A stretch of 64,000 bases of DNA from Mycolicibacter virginiensis (GTDB lineage Bacteria > Actinomycetota > Actinomycetes > Mycobacteriales > Mycobacteriaceae), in assembly GCF_022374935.2 (NCBI RefSeq), contig NZ_CP092430.2, positions 2,046,001 to 2,110,000 on the forward strand. Reading direction: 5' to 3'. The notes below the pieces were generated by a model. It worked only from the letters and a program-made list of their open reading frames with translations, was not told the DNA's origin and ran no database searches. Positions 42,458 through 50,845 of the stretch are shown one piece after another; within the stretch, counting starts at the first letter, position 1; every line of letters begins with the position of its first letter. Position numbers and translations under genes: made by a program.

Positions 42458-43983
42458 CTACTGCAACGACAGCCCCCACGCTGGTGTTGCCCGGGGTTCC
42501 CGGCTCGATCGACACCAATGCGGTGGTGGATCAGATGGTGCGCCGCGCGTCCTCGACGGGGTTCGAATCGTGGTGGCGGCGCGCGGAATCTGTTGGCTTC
42601 TGCGCCCACCCCATCCAACTCAGAGGTACCGACGAGATAGGCCGCGATCGGGTGGTGTGGACACGGTGCAACAACCGCCGCGCACAGGTATGCCCATCGT
42701 GCTCAGACCTGTACGCCCGCGACACGTGGCAGCTCGTGCACGCTGGCACCGCCGGCGGCCACCACAACATCCCCGCAGCAGTGGCCGATCGTCCGCAGGT
42801 GTTCGTCACCCTCACCGCACCTAGCTACGGGCCTGTTCACGCCGCCGCGCGTGCAGGCGACAAGAAGCAGCGTGTGTGTCGCGACCACCACCACACTGGC
42901 GGCTACCGCCGATGCCCGCATGGGAAACCACTGTGGTGCAGCACAACCCACGGCGAAGGTGATATCTATGCGGGACAGCCGATCTGCGCGGACTGCTACG
43001 ACTACACCGGGCATGTCCTGTTCACATGGCACCTGCCCGAACTGTGGCGACGCTTCACCATCACCCTGCGACGCACACTGCGCCGAGAGCTACGTGCTTC
43101 GGGCGCCGACCCGGATGCGGTGCAGGTCAGCTTCATCAAAGTCGTCGAACTGCAAGCCCGGCTCATCCCGCACATTCATGCCCTGATCCGCCTCGACCCG
43201 CCCGACAGCGATGACTCTGGCGGTCATGACTGGCATGCGCCCCTTGCGGCAACCGAACTGGCCACCATCATCCAACAGGCCGTTCGAACCGTGGCCGTGA
43301 CGGTCACCGACTCATCCTCAAATACAGCGACACGCTCATCCTCAAATACAGCGACACGGGTGATCAGGTTCGGCACACAAGTCGACACCCAACCCATCGA
43401 CAACCGGCACGCCGGCACGGACGGCTCTGCTGTGCAGGAGGATTCACCACACGGCGGGGTTCTTCCAGGCCGCCGCGTAGCTCGCTACCTCGCGAAATAC
43501 GTCACCAAATCCTTAGCTGACGTCGGGATCAGCGCGCGACGCATCTCCACCGAGGCCATCGCTGACCTCGATGTCTGCGACCACGTTCGGGCGATCCTGA
43601 CCGCCATCAGCCAACTCGCCGATAAGGGACTGGCCGGTGTCGGTCGGTGGCTGCACACCCTGGGCTACCGGGGCCACATCACCAGCAAATCCCGCCGCTA
43701 TTCCACCACGATGACCGCGCTGCGCGAACGTCGCGCGGCCTGGACCCGTGAACAACGTTTAAAAAGCACTGCGCACCAACATGATCTCGGCCTCGACTCC
43801 ACCGATGGCGATGATCTGGTGGCATGGGAATTCGATCGTGCCGGCCCCACCAGCCTCGGCGACCGGACCCTCATCTACTCCGCGGCCGTCCAACACATCC
43901 ACACCCGCCGCATCGGACTGATCGAAGTCCGTGGCCAAGCCCGCAATCAACAATGGGATCCGCCAGGGGGAAGCGATGGCTGA
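42454..43983 (+). CDS. RepSA-type rolling-circle replication initiator
   Basis: A 509-residue protein with Cys-rich zinc-binding segments near residue 75 (CNNRRAQVCPSC) and 150-190. The metal-binding HUH-like motif is IPHIHALIRLD (about 239-249), and the catalytic Tyr is probably in ARYLAKYVTKS (about 344-354). It would nick the element's origin and allow replication of the excised circle. An in-frame tandem octapeptide (SSSNTATR twice) sits in a linker at about 287-302. It is coupled to the translocase gene upstream and overlaps the small gene downstream. Confidence 0.9.
   Translation: MTTATTAPTLVLPGVPGSIDTNAVVDQMVRRASSTGFESWWRRAESVGFCAHPIQLRGTDEIGRDRVVWTRCNNRRAQVCPSCSDLYARDTWQLVHAGTAGGHHNIPAAVADRPQVFVTLTAPSYGPVHAAARAGDKKQRVCRDHHHTGGYRRCPHGKPLWCSTTHGEGDIYAGQPICADCYDYTGHVLFTWHLPELWRRFTITLRRTLRRELRASGADPDAVQVSFIKVVELQARLIPHIHALIRLDPPDSDDSGGHDWHAPLAATELATIIQQAVRTVAVTVTDSSSNTATRSSSNTATRVIRFGTQVDTQPIDNRHAGTDGSAVQEDSPHGGVLPGRRVARYLAKYVTKSLADVGISARRISTEAIADLDVCDHVRAILTAISQLADKGLAGVGRWLHTLGYRGHITSKSRRYSTTMTALRERRAAWTREQRLKSTAHQHDLGLDSTDGDDLVAWEFDRAGPTSLGDRTLIYSAAVQHIHTRRIGLIEVRGQARNQQWDPPGGSDG
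43311..43358 (+). repeat. In-frame tandem 24-bp repeat in the Rep gene
   Basis: Two perfect copies of a 24-bp unit (43311-43334 and 43335-43358), beginning CTCATCCTCAAATACAGCGA, encode SSSNTATR twice. The low-complexity linker lies between the HUH motif and the tyrosine region, and copy number could vary between strains. Confidence 0.85.
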
Positions 43984-44173
43984 CAGGTCCCGAGCAGCAC
44001 GTGCTCGCTCCGGGTGTGACGCTCGTCCCGATGCGCCGACGGTGTCAGAGGGGGGTGTTGAAATTGTTGTGCCCAACCAATATCGACTTCCGTCCGAGGC
44101 CAACCGCGCGCTGGTACACGTGATAATGGCTGTGCGGGACCGGATGCTTGGATCAGGGAGGGGAGTGGCGTGA
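43976..44173 (+). CDS. Small protein coupled to the serine recombinase (possible directionality factor)
   Basis: A 65-residue basic protein from ATG 43976. It overlaps the end of rep by 8 bp, and its TGA overlaps the GTG of the recombinase (GTGA at 44170-44173). A C-terminal helix-like segment reads YRLPSEANRALVHVIMAVRDRML. No family is recognised. Its place, directly before and coupled to the recombinase, is where excision factors or recombinase helpers are often encoded. Function is inferred from position only. Confidence 0.65.
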   Translation: MADRSRAARARSGCDARPDAPTVSEGGVEIVVPNQYRLPSEANRALVHVIMAVRDRMLGSGRGVA

Positions 44174-45816
44174 GCCTGAGGTTCGCCTTCTATGGCCGAG
44201 TGAGCACGGAGGACGCTCAAGACCCGGAGGCGAGCCGCAGCTGGCAGAAGCGGCGTGCCATGGACCTGATCACTCCGCACGGCGGATTCATCGCCGCCGA
44301 CTACTTCGATGTGGGACAGAGCCGTTCACTGCCGTGGAAGCGCAGGCCAGAGGCGTCACGTCTGCTTGCTGATGTCGCTTGTCGGGACCGTAGCTTTGAT
44401 GCCGTAGTGATTGGGGAACCCGCCCGTGCGTTCTACGGGCCGCAGTTCGCGCTCACCTTCCCTGTCCTCACGCACTACGGAGTTGGCCTGTGGGTACCCG
44501 AGGTCGGCGGAGCGGTCGATCCCGGCTCCGAGGCACACGACCTGGTGATGACTCTGTTCGGCGGCATGAGCAAGGGAGAGCGCGCTCGAATCCAGATGCG
44601 CGTCCGTACGGCGATGTCAGCACTCGCGCACGACACCGCCAGATATCTCGGTGGTCGACCACCCTACGGTTACCGGCTCGTCGATGCCGGCCCGCATCCA
44701 AACCCTGCCAAGGCCAATCTTGGGCAGCGGCTTCACCGCCTCGAACCCGACCCCGCGACATCTTCGGTCGTCGAGCGGATCTACCGCATGTACGCCGACG
44801 GAGCGGGCCTGCGCTATATCGCGCAACGGCTCACCGACGATGGTGTACCGTCACCGAGCCAGTACGACCCGGCACGGAATCGGCATCGTGACCCACGAGG
44901 ATGGTCCCATTCGGCGATCCGCGCGATACTCGACAACCCGGCGTACCGCGGTATCCGTGTTTGGGGCAAGCAGGAGAAATACGAGGTTCTGGTCAACCCC
45001 GATGATGTCGCTGCGGGGTATGAGACTCGTATGCGGTGGCGTGATGAGGCCGACTGGATCGCACCAGAACGCCGCACGCATGAAGCGCTGATCCGTGACG
45101 AACTAGCGCAGGCTGTTCGTCTTCGGATGCAGGCGCGGCGGGGTCCCGGTCTTGTTTGCAGCAGAGAGTCAACAGTGCCATATGCACTGCGTGGGCTGCT
45201 GTTCTGTGCCGCATGTGGACGGCGGATGCAGGGCGCTGCCCGCGCCGGGAAGCGAACAACACGCATCCTCTACCGTTGTGAGCTCGGTAAGTCGCGTTCG
45301 GTACCCGCGGACCTGAGTGATCACCCGCGCACCGTCTACCTCCGTGAAGATGAGGTGACTGCGCGACTTGACGAATGGATCGCCACCCTGGCCGATCCGG
45401 CCGACTTGGCACGCGGGCAAGACGCGGACCCGGTAGCAGGGGCTGGCTACGCGGCCTTGCGGCGCCAGCTCAGCGAGGCGAATGCGAAGGTTGCTGCTCT
45501 GGTTACCGCCGTGGAGTCTGGTGTGGCCGTTGAGGATTTGACTGTTGCATTGCGCCGCCGCACCGCCGAGCGCGACGAGCTGAAGGTCCGTCTTGAGCAA
45601 GCGGAGCGACCTCGCGTCATGACTGCCGCACAAATCAGCGAGTTGGTTGAGGAATTGGGCGGGCTGTCAGCAGTGCTTGGTGAGGCAACCGGGGCGGAAC
45701 GCGCTCAGGTATACGCAAGCCTGGGCCTGCGCCTCGACTACGACCCGCATCTTCAGCGAGTCACGGCGACTGCCGACTTAAGTCGTGTCGCCGGACGTGT
45801 CCGAGGGGGGACTTGA
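44170..45816 (+). CDS. Large serine recombinase (element integrase)
   Basis: A 548-residue large serine integrase. The resolvase catalytic domain starts FAFYGRVSTEDAQ with Ser12 as nucleophile and ends with the MSKGERARIQMRVRTAM helix. The Recombinase domain follows (GGRPPYGYR; RAILDNPAYRG), then a zinc-ribbon (LLFCAACGRRM ... YRCELGK) and a coiled-coil stretch (about 435-495). The final codons R-V-R-G-G-T-stop lie in the att core and the tRNA 3' end. After excision the frame would run on into left-end DNA and stop at 5444-5446, adding 14 residues. Confidence 0.93.
   Translation: MSLRFAFYGRVSTEDAQDPEASRSWQKRRAMDLITPHGGFIAADYFDVGQSRSLPWKRRPEASRLLADVACRDRSFDAVVIGEPARAFYGPQFALTFPVLTHYGVGLWVPEVGGAVDPGSEAHDLVMTLFGGMSKGERARIQMRVRTAMSALAHDTARYLGGRPPYGYRLVDAGPHPNPAKANLGQRLHRLEPDPATSSVVERIYRMYADGAGLRYIAQRLTDDGVPSPSQYDPARNRHRDPRGWSHSAIRAILDNPAYRGIRVWGKQEKYEVLVNPDDVAAGYETRMRWRDEADWIAPERRTHEALIRDELAQAVRLRMQARRGPGLVCSRESTVPYALRGLLFCAACGRRMQGAARAGKRTTRILYRCELGKSRSVPADLSDHPRTVYLREDEVTARLDEWIATLADPADLARGQDADPVAGAGYAALRRQLSEANAKVAALVTAVESGVAVEDLTVALRRRTAERDELKVRLEQAERPRVMTAAQISELVEELGGLSAVLGEATGAERAQVYASLGLRLDYDPHLQRVTATADLSRVAGRVRGGT
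45796..45815. other. attR candidate (20-bp core, overlapping tRNA-Leu and integrase 3' ends)
   Basis: This is the second copy of CGTGTCCGAGGGGGGACTTG. It covers the last codons of the recombinase gene and, on the other strand, the acceptor 3' strand, T-stem 3' strand and part of the T-loop of tRNA-Leu. The element supplies the sequence to its left; the full tRNA is on the chromosomal side. Confidence 0.8.
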
Positions 45817-45883
45817 ACCCCCACGCCCGTTAATAGGGCACTAGCACCTCAAGCTAGCGCGTCTGCCATTCCGCCACTCGGAC
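45798..45883 (-). tRNA. tRNA-Leu (anticodon GAG)
   Basis: Read on the minus strand the 86-nt gene has acceptor stem GTCCGAG/CTCGGAC plus discriminator A, anticodon stem CTAGC/GCTAG around loop TTGAGGT (anticodon GAG), a long class II variable arm (TGCCC...GGGCG) and T-arm GGGGG-TTCAAGT-CCCCC. No CCA is encoded. It is the integration target of the 40-kb element and is fully restored by the right att copy. Confidence 0.97.
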
Positions 45884-45991
45884 CAACCCGGCCGTGCCGG
45901 GCAGCTAAGGCTAACGGATGCCCTTCGCTGGACCCAAACCCAGCCCTCGCAACGCGATCCGCAGGGGCGTGAAGTGGTAGTAAAGGTAGCT

Positions 45992-47338
45992 GTGACCGAT
46001 TTCCCCGATCCTGCCGGTGACGCAGTGGACGAGGTGGTCGAACTCGTCAGCACGCTCATCCGTTTCGACACTTCCAACACCGGAGAGCCGGCCACCACCA
46101 AAGGTGAGGCCGACTGCGCACGCTGGGTGGCCGCCCAACTCGAGGAAGTGGGCTATGAGACCGAATACCTCGAATCCGGTGCGCCAGGGCGGGGGAACGT
46201 GTTCGCTCGGCTCAAGGGCAGCGATCCAAGCCGCGGGGCACTGCTGATTCACGGGCACCTCGACGTGGTGCCCGCCGAGGCCAGCGACTGGAGCGTGCAC
46301 CCGTTCTCCGGCGCGATCGAAGACGGCTATGTCTGGGGCCGCGGCGCGGTCGACATGAAGGACATGGTCGGCATGATGATCGCGGTCGCACGCCACCTGG
46401 CCCGAGCCGGCATCACCCCGCCGCGCGACCTGGTGTTCGCGTTCGTCGCCGACGAGGAGGCCGGCGGCAAGTACGGGGCGCAGTGGCTCGTCGAGCACCG
46501 CCCCGACCTGTTCGCCGGGGTCACCGAGGCGATCGGGGAGGTCGGCGGCTTCTCGCTGACCGTGCCGCGGCGCGACGGCGGGGAGCGCCGACTGTACCTG
46601 ATCGAGACCGCGGAGAAGGGGCTGTCCTGGATGCGGCTGCGGGCCCACGGCCGGGCCGGGCACGGGTCGATGATCAACGACGACAACGCCGTCACCACCC
46701 TGGCCGAGGCGGTGGCCCGGCTGGGCCGACACCGGTTCCCGCTGGTGCTCTCCGATGCAGTGGTGGAGTTCCTGGCCGCGGTCAGCGAGGAGACCGGGCA
46801 CACCATCGACGTCGGCTCCCCGGACCTGGAAGGGATGATCGAGAAGCTGGGACCGATCTCCCGCATCGTCAACGCCACCCTGCGCGATACCGCCACGCCG
46901 ACGATGCTGCAGGCCGGCTACAAGGCCAACGTGATCCCGGCGACGGCCGAGGCGGTGCTGGACTGCCGGGTGCTGCCCGGGCGCCAGGCGGCGTTCGAGG
47001 CCGAGGTCGACGCACTGATCGGCCCCGACGTGACCCGGGAGTGGGTCGCCCACCAGCCGCCGGTGGAGACGACCTTCGACGGTGACCTGGTCGAGGCGAT
47101 GAATGCGGCGCTACTGGCCTGTGACCCCGACGCCCGAACCGTGCCCTACATGCTGTCTGGCGGAACGGATGCAAAAGCGTTCGCCAAGTTGGGTATTCGG
47201 TGCTTCGGATTCGCTCCGCTGCGGCTGCCGCCCGACCTCGATTTCTCCGCGCTGTTCCACGGAGTCGACGAACGCGTTCCGGTTGACGCGCTGGAGTTTG
47301 GTACCCGCGTACTGCACCACTTCCTGACACACTGCTGA
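45992..47338 (+). CDS. M20-family metallopeptidase (Rv2141c/DapE2-like)
   Basis: 448 residues from GTG 45992, equal to the length recalled for Rv2141c; a GTG at 45974 is also in frame. Metal-site motifs are LLIHGHLDVVPAE (about 85), GRGAVDMKDMVG (about 112), VADEEAGGKYG (about 152; catalytic Glu and ligand) and the C-terminal His in LFHGVDERVP. It is a di-zinc amidase or peptidase; succinyl-diaminopimelate desuccinylase is the usual guess but other N-acyl amino acids are possible. It is the first backbone gene to the right of the island. Confidence 0.88.
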   Translation: MTDFPDPAGDAVDEVVELVSTLIRFDTSNTGEPATTKGEADCARWVAAQLEEVGYETEYLESGAPGRGNVFARLKGSDPSRGALLIHGHLDVVPAEASDWSVHPFSGAIEDGYVWGRGAVDMKDMVGMMIAVARHLARAGITPPRDLVFAFVADEEAGGKYGAQWLVEHRPDLFAGVTEAIGEVGGFSLTVPRRDGGERRLYLIETAEKGLSWMRLRAHGRAGHGSMINDDNAVTTLAEAVARLGRHRFPLVLSDAVVEFLAAVSEETGHTIDVGSPDLEGMIEKLGPISRIVNATLRDTATPTMLQAGYKANVIPATAEAVLDCRVLPGRQAAFEAEVDALIGPDVTREWVAHQPPVETTFDGDLVEAMNAALLACDPDARTVPYMLSGGTDAKAFAKLGIRCFGFAPLRLPPDLDFSALFHGVDERVPVDALEFGTRVLHHFLTHC

Positions 47339-47376
47339 CCAAACGACGAAGTTGATCCACTACGAGAGGACCAGTC

Positions 47377-47907
47377 ATGACCACAGCACCCGACCCGTAT
47401 GCCGCGCTGCCCAAGCTGCCGACGTTCACGCTCACCTCCACCTCGCTGACCGACGGCCAGTCGCTGGGCAAAGCCCAGGTCAGCGGAATCATGGGTGCCG
47501 GCGGTGAGGACGCCAGCCCGCAGCTGAGCTGGTCGGGCTTTCCCGAGGAGACCCGCAGCTTCGCGGTCACCGTCTACGACCCGGACGCGCCCACCGCGTC
47601 GGGCTTCTGGCACTGGGCGGTGGCCAACCTGCCGGCCACCTGCACCGAGCTGCCCGAGGGCGTCGGGGACGGCAGCCTGCTGCCCGGCGACGCGCTGACC
47701 CTGGTCAACGACGCCGGGATGCGCCGCTACGTGGGTGCCGCGCCGCCGGCCGGTCACGGGGCGCACCGCTACTACGTCGCGGTGCACGCCGTCGACGTCG
47801 AGAAGCTGGAGCTGGCTGAAGACGCCAGCCCCGCCTACCTGGGCTTCAACCTGTTCATGCACGCGATCGCGCGCGCGGTGATCGTCGGCACCTACGAACA
47901 GGAGTAG
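47377..47907 (+). CDS. PEBP/YbhB-family protein (Rv2140c-like)
   Basis: A 176-residue phosphatidylethanolamine-binding-fold protein, the same length as Rv2140c. Motifs are [25 protein letters not shown] (about 48-72; anion-binding D-P-D-A-P) and [10 protein letters not shown]. The C-terminal [14 protein letters not shown] completes the fold. Function in mycobacteria is not settled; ligand or inhibitor binding is likely. It follows the M20 peptidase after 38 bp with AGAGGA upstream. Confidence 0.9.
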   Translation: MTTAPDPYAALPKLPTFTLTSTSLTDGQSLGKAQVSGIMGAGGEDASPQLSWSGFPEETRSFAVTVYDPDAPTASGFWHWAVANLPATCTELPEGVGDGSLLPGDALTLVNDAGMRRYVGAAPPAGHGAHRYYVAVHAVDVEKLELAEDASPAYLGFNLFMHAIARAVIVGTYEQE

Positions 47908-47930
47908 TGCAGAACTAGCTACACCTCCCG

Positions 47931-47990
47931 GCGAGCAGACACCAAAGCCCCCATTTCGGCCGCGATTTGGGGGCTTTGGTGTCTGCTCGC
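47931..47990. terminator. Long perfect hairpin between convergent genes
   Basis: A 23-nt arm (47931-47953, beginning GCGAGCAGACACCAAAGCCC) is perfectly complementary to 47968-47990, with a 14-nt loop containing CGGCCG. It lies between the PEBP gene (+) and pyrD (-), 24 bp after the PEBP stop, and probably ends transcripts from both sides. From memory, palindromes beginning GCGAGCAGAC recur in mycobacterial intergenic regions. Confidence 0.8.
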
Positions 47991-47991
47991 G

Positions 47992-49059
47992 CTAGCGGGC
48001 GGCGGACCCGACCGCCTCGGCCAGCGACGCGAACCCGCCGTCGCGCAGCCGCTGCGCCAGACCGTCATGGATGTTGCGGGCCCACAGGCCGCCGCCATAG
48101 ATGAAGCCGGTGTAGCCCTGCAGCAGTGAAGCGCCTGCGGTGATGCGCTCCCAGGCGTCGTCGGCGGTCTCGATCCCGCCGACACTGATCAGGACCAGCC
48201 GGTCGCCCACTCGGGCATACAGCCGCCGCAGCACCTCCAGCGCTCGGCGGGCCACCGGCGGACCGGAGATGCCGCCGGGCCCCAATTCGGCCACCCCGGG
48301 GGTCGCCAGGCCGTCGCGCGACACCGTGGTGTTGGTCGCCACGATGCCGGCCAGGCCCAACTCCACACACAGGTCGGCGATGGCATCCAGATCGGTGTCG
48401 GCCAGATCCGGGGCGATTTTCACCAGCACCGGTTTGGTGGTCTCGGCACGGACCGCGGCCAGGATGGGCCGTAGCGACTCGACGGCCTGCAGGTCGCGCA
48501 GTCCCGGCGTGTTCGGCGAGCTGACGTTGACCACCAGGTAGGCGGCCAGCGGGGCCAGCAGCCGGGCGCTGGTGCGATAGTCCTCGACCGCGCCCTCGGG
48601 CGGAGTGACCTTGGTCTTGCCGATGTTCACTCCGATCGGTACGTCGGACCGGTGCCGCGCCAACCGCGCGGCCAGGGCAGCCGCCCCGTGATTGTTGAAG
48701 CCCATCCGGTTGAGCAGCGCACGGTCGTCGGGCAGCCGGAACAGGCGCGGTGCGGGATTGCCCGGTTGTGCCGCCGCCGTCACGGTGCCCACTTCGGCGT
48801 AGCCGAAACCCAGTGCGCCCCAAGCGTTCAGCCCATGGCCGTCCTTGTCGAACCCGGCGGCCAGCCCGAGCGGCCCGGGGAACCGCATCCCGAACACGGT
48901 GCTGGCCAGCAGCGGGTCGTGCGGCGCGAGCCGGCGTTGTAGGGCTCGGCGTGCCGGCGGCGTCGCGGCGGCGCCGCGCAATCCTGCGAACACGAGGGTG
49001 TGGATGCGCTCCGGCGGCACCAGAAACATGGCCCGGCGCACTGCGCCGTAGAGACCCAT
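47992..49059 (-). CDS. pyrD: Dihydroorotate dehydrogenase (quinone), class 2
   Basis: A 355-residue membrane-associated enzyme that oxidises dihydroorotate to orotate in pyrimidine synthesis with FMN and quinone. Class 2 features are the N-terminal helix ([22 protein letters not shown]), [24 protein letters not shown], the catalytic-Ser region [14 protein letters not shown] and [17 protein letters not shown] phosphate loop. It matches Rv2139 in position and length. It follows the DUF5703 gene after 4 bp in the lppL-DUF5703-pyrD operon. Confidence 0.95.
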   Translation of the reverse strand: MGLYGAVRRAMFLVPPERIHTLVFAGLRGAAATPPARRALQRRLAPHDPLLASTVFGMRFPGPLGLAAGFDKDGHGLNAWGALGFGYAEVGTVTAAAQPGNPAPRLFRLPDDRALLNRMGFNNHGAAALAARLARHRSDVPIGVNIGKTKVTPPEGAVEDYRTSARLLAPLAAYLVVNVSSPNTPGLRDLQAVESLRPILAAVRAETTKPVLVKIAPDLADTDLDAIADLCVELGLAGIVATNTTVSRDGLATPGVAELGPGGISGPPVARRALEVLRRLYARVGDRLVLISVGGIETADDAWERITAGASLLQGYTGFIYGGGLWARNIHDGLAQRLRDGGFASLAEAVGSAAR

Positions 49060-49063
49060 CGGT

Positions 49064-49330
49064 CTACAGTCCCGGCTGGTCGACGCAGCGGCTGCCGCTG
49101 ATCGTGTTCGCGGCAGACTTCTTGCGGCGCAGCAACACCCGCCTGCTCCCGTCGGTGTACAACCGCACGCGGGTCAGCTCCCAACCTCGGTATTCGGCTT
49201 CGATGGACAACCGGGTGGACGCCCCGATCCGGGTGACCTCCGGGGGAAGTCGCAGCGGAATCCATTCGTAGTCATCGGACAATTCGGTGTCCCAGCCGAC
49301 CGGCATCCGGCGGGGGCGCAGCGCGGTCAC
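49064..49330 (-). CDS. DUF5703-family small protein
   Basis: An 88-residue protein from GTG 49330. Key segments are [40 protein letters not shown] and a basic end [11 protein letters not shown]. It is a conserved actinobacterial small protein without known function. Its GTG overlaps the TGA of lppL (GTGA) and its own stop is 4 bp before pyrD, so it is co-translated. The same frame stays open far upstream, but that part is antisense to other genes and is not real. Confidence 0.8.
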   Translation of the reverse strand: MTALRPRRMPVGWDTELSDDYEWIPLRLPPEVTRIGASTRLSIEAEYRGWELTRVRLYTDGSRRVLLRRKKSAANTISGSRCVDQPGL

Positions 49331-50391
49331 CGTGGCCTCGCGGCGTGCTCGATCACCTGGACCCCAGCGCCGGAGCCCGACACCACGTACAAGGTGTCCG
49401 ACTTCTCGTCCAAGGCCAGGGTGTTGGGTTGCTGCACGGTCGGATAGCGAACCTTCTCCACGGGAATTCCGGTGGTCAAATCGTAGCCGACCACGGTGTT
49501 CGTCCCGGTTTGCGACACCCAGGCAAACCCGCCCGCCCCAGCCAGCCCGTAAGGGGCATGCGGCACCGGATAGTCCTGGTGCAGCATCAGCGGATCCACG
49601 CCGTAGACCAGCAGCCGGCCACTGCGGGGGTCGGCGGCCAGCACCGGCCCGTGCGACGCGGCGGCCAGGGTGGTCGCGCCCTGGCCCGCCCGCAGCGCGT
49701 ACTGAGGCTTGCCGTCGGTGCCGATGGTCGTCACTGAGGTCTGGCCGCGATCCAGCACCACCGCGATATCGCCCTGAGTCACGATCTGGTCGACCCGGGC
49801 GAAGATCTTGGCCCGCTCGGAGACCCGAGCGCCGTCCTGCGCCAGCGTGTAGACGGCGCCGTCGGCACTGCCCAACACCATGATTCCGTCGGCGCGGCGG
49901 CCGATCGCGGTGAACTCGACACCGGCGGCGTCGGCGACGTCGACGCGTTTGATGCTGCGAGCGGCCAGGTCGACGATGTAGTAGCCGCCATGGCCGGACA
50001 GGTACGCCGTGCCGTTGCCGTCGCCGGCCAGTGCGCTCGCCGGGCCCGGCAGCGCCACCGCGGCGGGCGGCTGGCTCGAGTCGTCCACCAGGCCGAGCGT
50101 GGCGGCGGCCTGCGGGTCCGGGCCGGGGGACAGCACCGCCAGCAGTTTGGTCGCTGTGTCGAAGACCGCGCCGGTGGCGTGGCCGGCCAGCGGCCGTACC
50201 GTGCCGGCCGGGCGCACCGCGGCGACCGGGGAAACGGCGGGCTCGGCCGGCGCGATCGTGGGCGGCGGCGCGGTGATGGGATTGGATGAGCACGCTGTGA
50301 GCAGCAGCAGCGGCAGCAACAGGCCTTGCAGGGACCGGCGTGGCCGGCGGGTGGCGCGCTTGGGCACAGGGCAGCTCTTCCAGCTCGTCAT
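49327..50391 (-). CDS. lppL: Lipoprotein LppL, beta-propeller-like
   Basis: A 354-residue exported lipoprotein. The signal peptide has a basic n-region (RRPRRS), a Leu-rich core and lipobox L-T-A-C with Cys34. A Pro/Ala linker is followed by repeated beta-strand units (ATGAVFDTATKLLAVL, GTAYLSGHGGYYIVDLA, GIMVLGSADGAVYTL) consistent with a beta-propeller. It matches Rv2138 in context. Role unknown; anchored on the outer face of the plasma membrane. First gene of the operon with DUF5703 and pyrD. Confidence 0.88.
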   Translation of the reverse strand: MTSWKSCPVPKRATRRPRRSLQGLLLPLLLLTACSSNPITAPPPTIAPAEPAVSPVAAVRPAGTVRPLAGHATGAVFDTATKLLAVLSPGPDPQAAATLGLVDDSSQPPAAVALPGPASALAGDGNGTAYLSGHGGYYIVDLAARSIKRVDVADAAGVEFTAIGRRADGIMVLGSADGAVYTLAQDGARVSERAKIFARVDQIVTQGDIAVVLDRGQTSVTTIGTDGKPQYALRAGQGATTLAAASHGPVLAADPRSGRLLVYGVDPLMLHQDYPVPHAPYGLAGAGGFAWVSQTGTNTVVGYDLTTGIPVEKVRYPTVQQPNTLALDEKSDTLYVVSGSGAGVQVIEHAARPR

Positions 50392-50491
50392 GGTCGCGGG
50401 TCGGTGCAGATATCGATTCTAAGGAAGGCGGCGAGGTGAAGCTCGCATGTCCGGCCGAACAATAAGTTCGCTTAGGTGTAACCTCTCGGCC

Positions 50492-50785
50492 ATGACTGTG
50501 GTCGATGACTGGCAGCTGGCATGTTCGGAGTTCCGCATCGAGGAGATCTGGACCGGGGCCTTCGCCAGTGGTTTCGGCGAGGTCGGCGACGGCCGCAGTT
50601 TCTCCTTCCACACCGAGCAGCAGAAGCTCGTGGTGGACATCTACCGGCCCCGACTGGCCGGCCCGGTCCCGCACGACGAGGACGTGGTCGCCACCGCAAG
50701 CCGGCACCTGTTCGAGATCGATGTCACCGACGAGCGCAGCCTGGCCGCCGCGGTGCGCGACGTGGTATCCGGTCTGACCCGCTGA
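50492..50785 (+). CDS. Conserved hypothetical protein (Rv2137c-like)
   Basis: A 97-residue soluble protein from ATG 50492. No catalytic motif is visible; the sequence is a mix of aromatic and acidic residues (DDWQLACSEFRIEEIWTGAF) with beta-hairpin-like SFSFHTEQQKLVVDIYRP. It sits between lppL (divergent) and uppP as in M. tuberculosis. Function is unknown. Confidence 0.75.
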   Translation: MTVVDDWQLACSEFRIEEIWTGAFASGFGEVGDGRSFSFHTEQQKLVVDIYRPRLAGPVPHDEDVVATASRHLFEIDVTDERSLAAAVRDVVSGLTR

Positions 50786-50845
50786 CACCAGCCCGGTACG
50801 GTCATCGTCGTGACTGAGGTCGTATCGGTAGTCGAGACGGCTGTG

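Larger units (their letters stand above)
5384..45815. mobile_element. 40.4-kb integrative conjugative-type element (AICE-like) in tRNA-Leu(GAG)
   Basis: A 20-bp direct repeat bounds the region: 5384-5403 and 45796-45815. The right copy is the 3' end of a complete tRNA-Leu gene. The right part encodes the AICE-type set: regulator, Nudix and HD proteins, FtsK-like translocase, HUH replication initiator and serine recombinase. The rest is catabolic cargo plus vapBC. Genes flanking the region (Rv2143-like left; Rv2141c-like right) are near neighbours in M. tuberculosis, which independently supports insertion between them. The extent is inferred from the repeat and synteny; excision was not observed. 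Confidence 0.8.
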
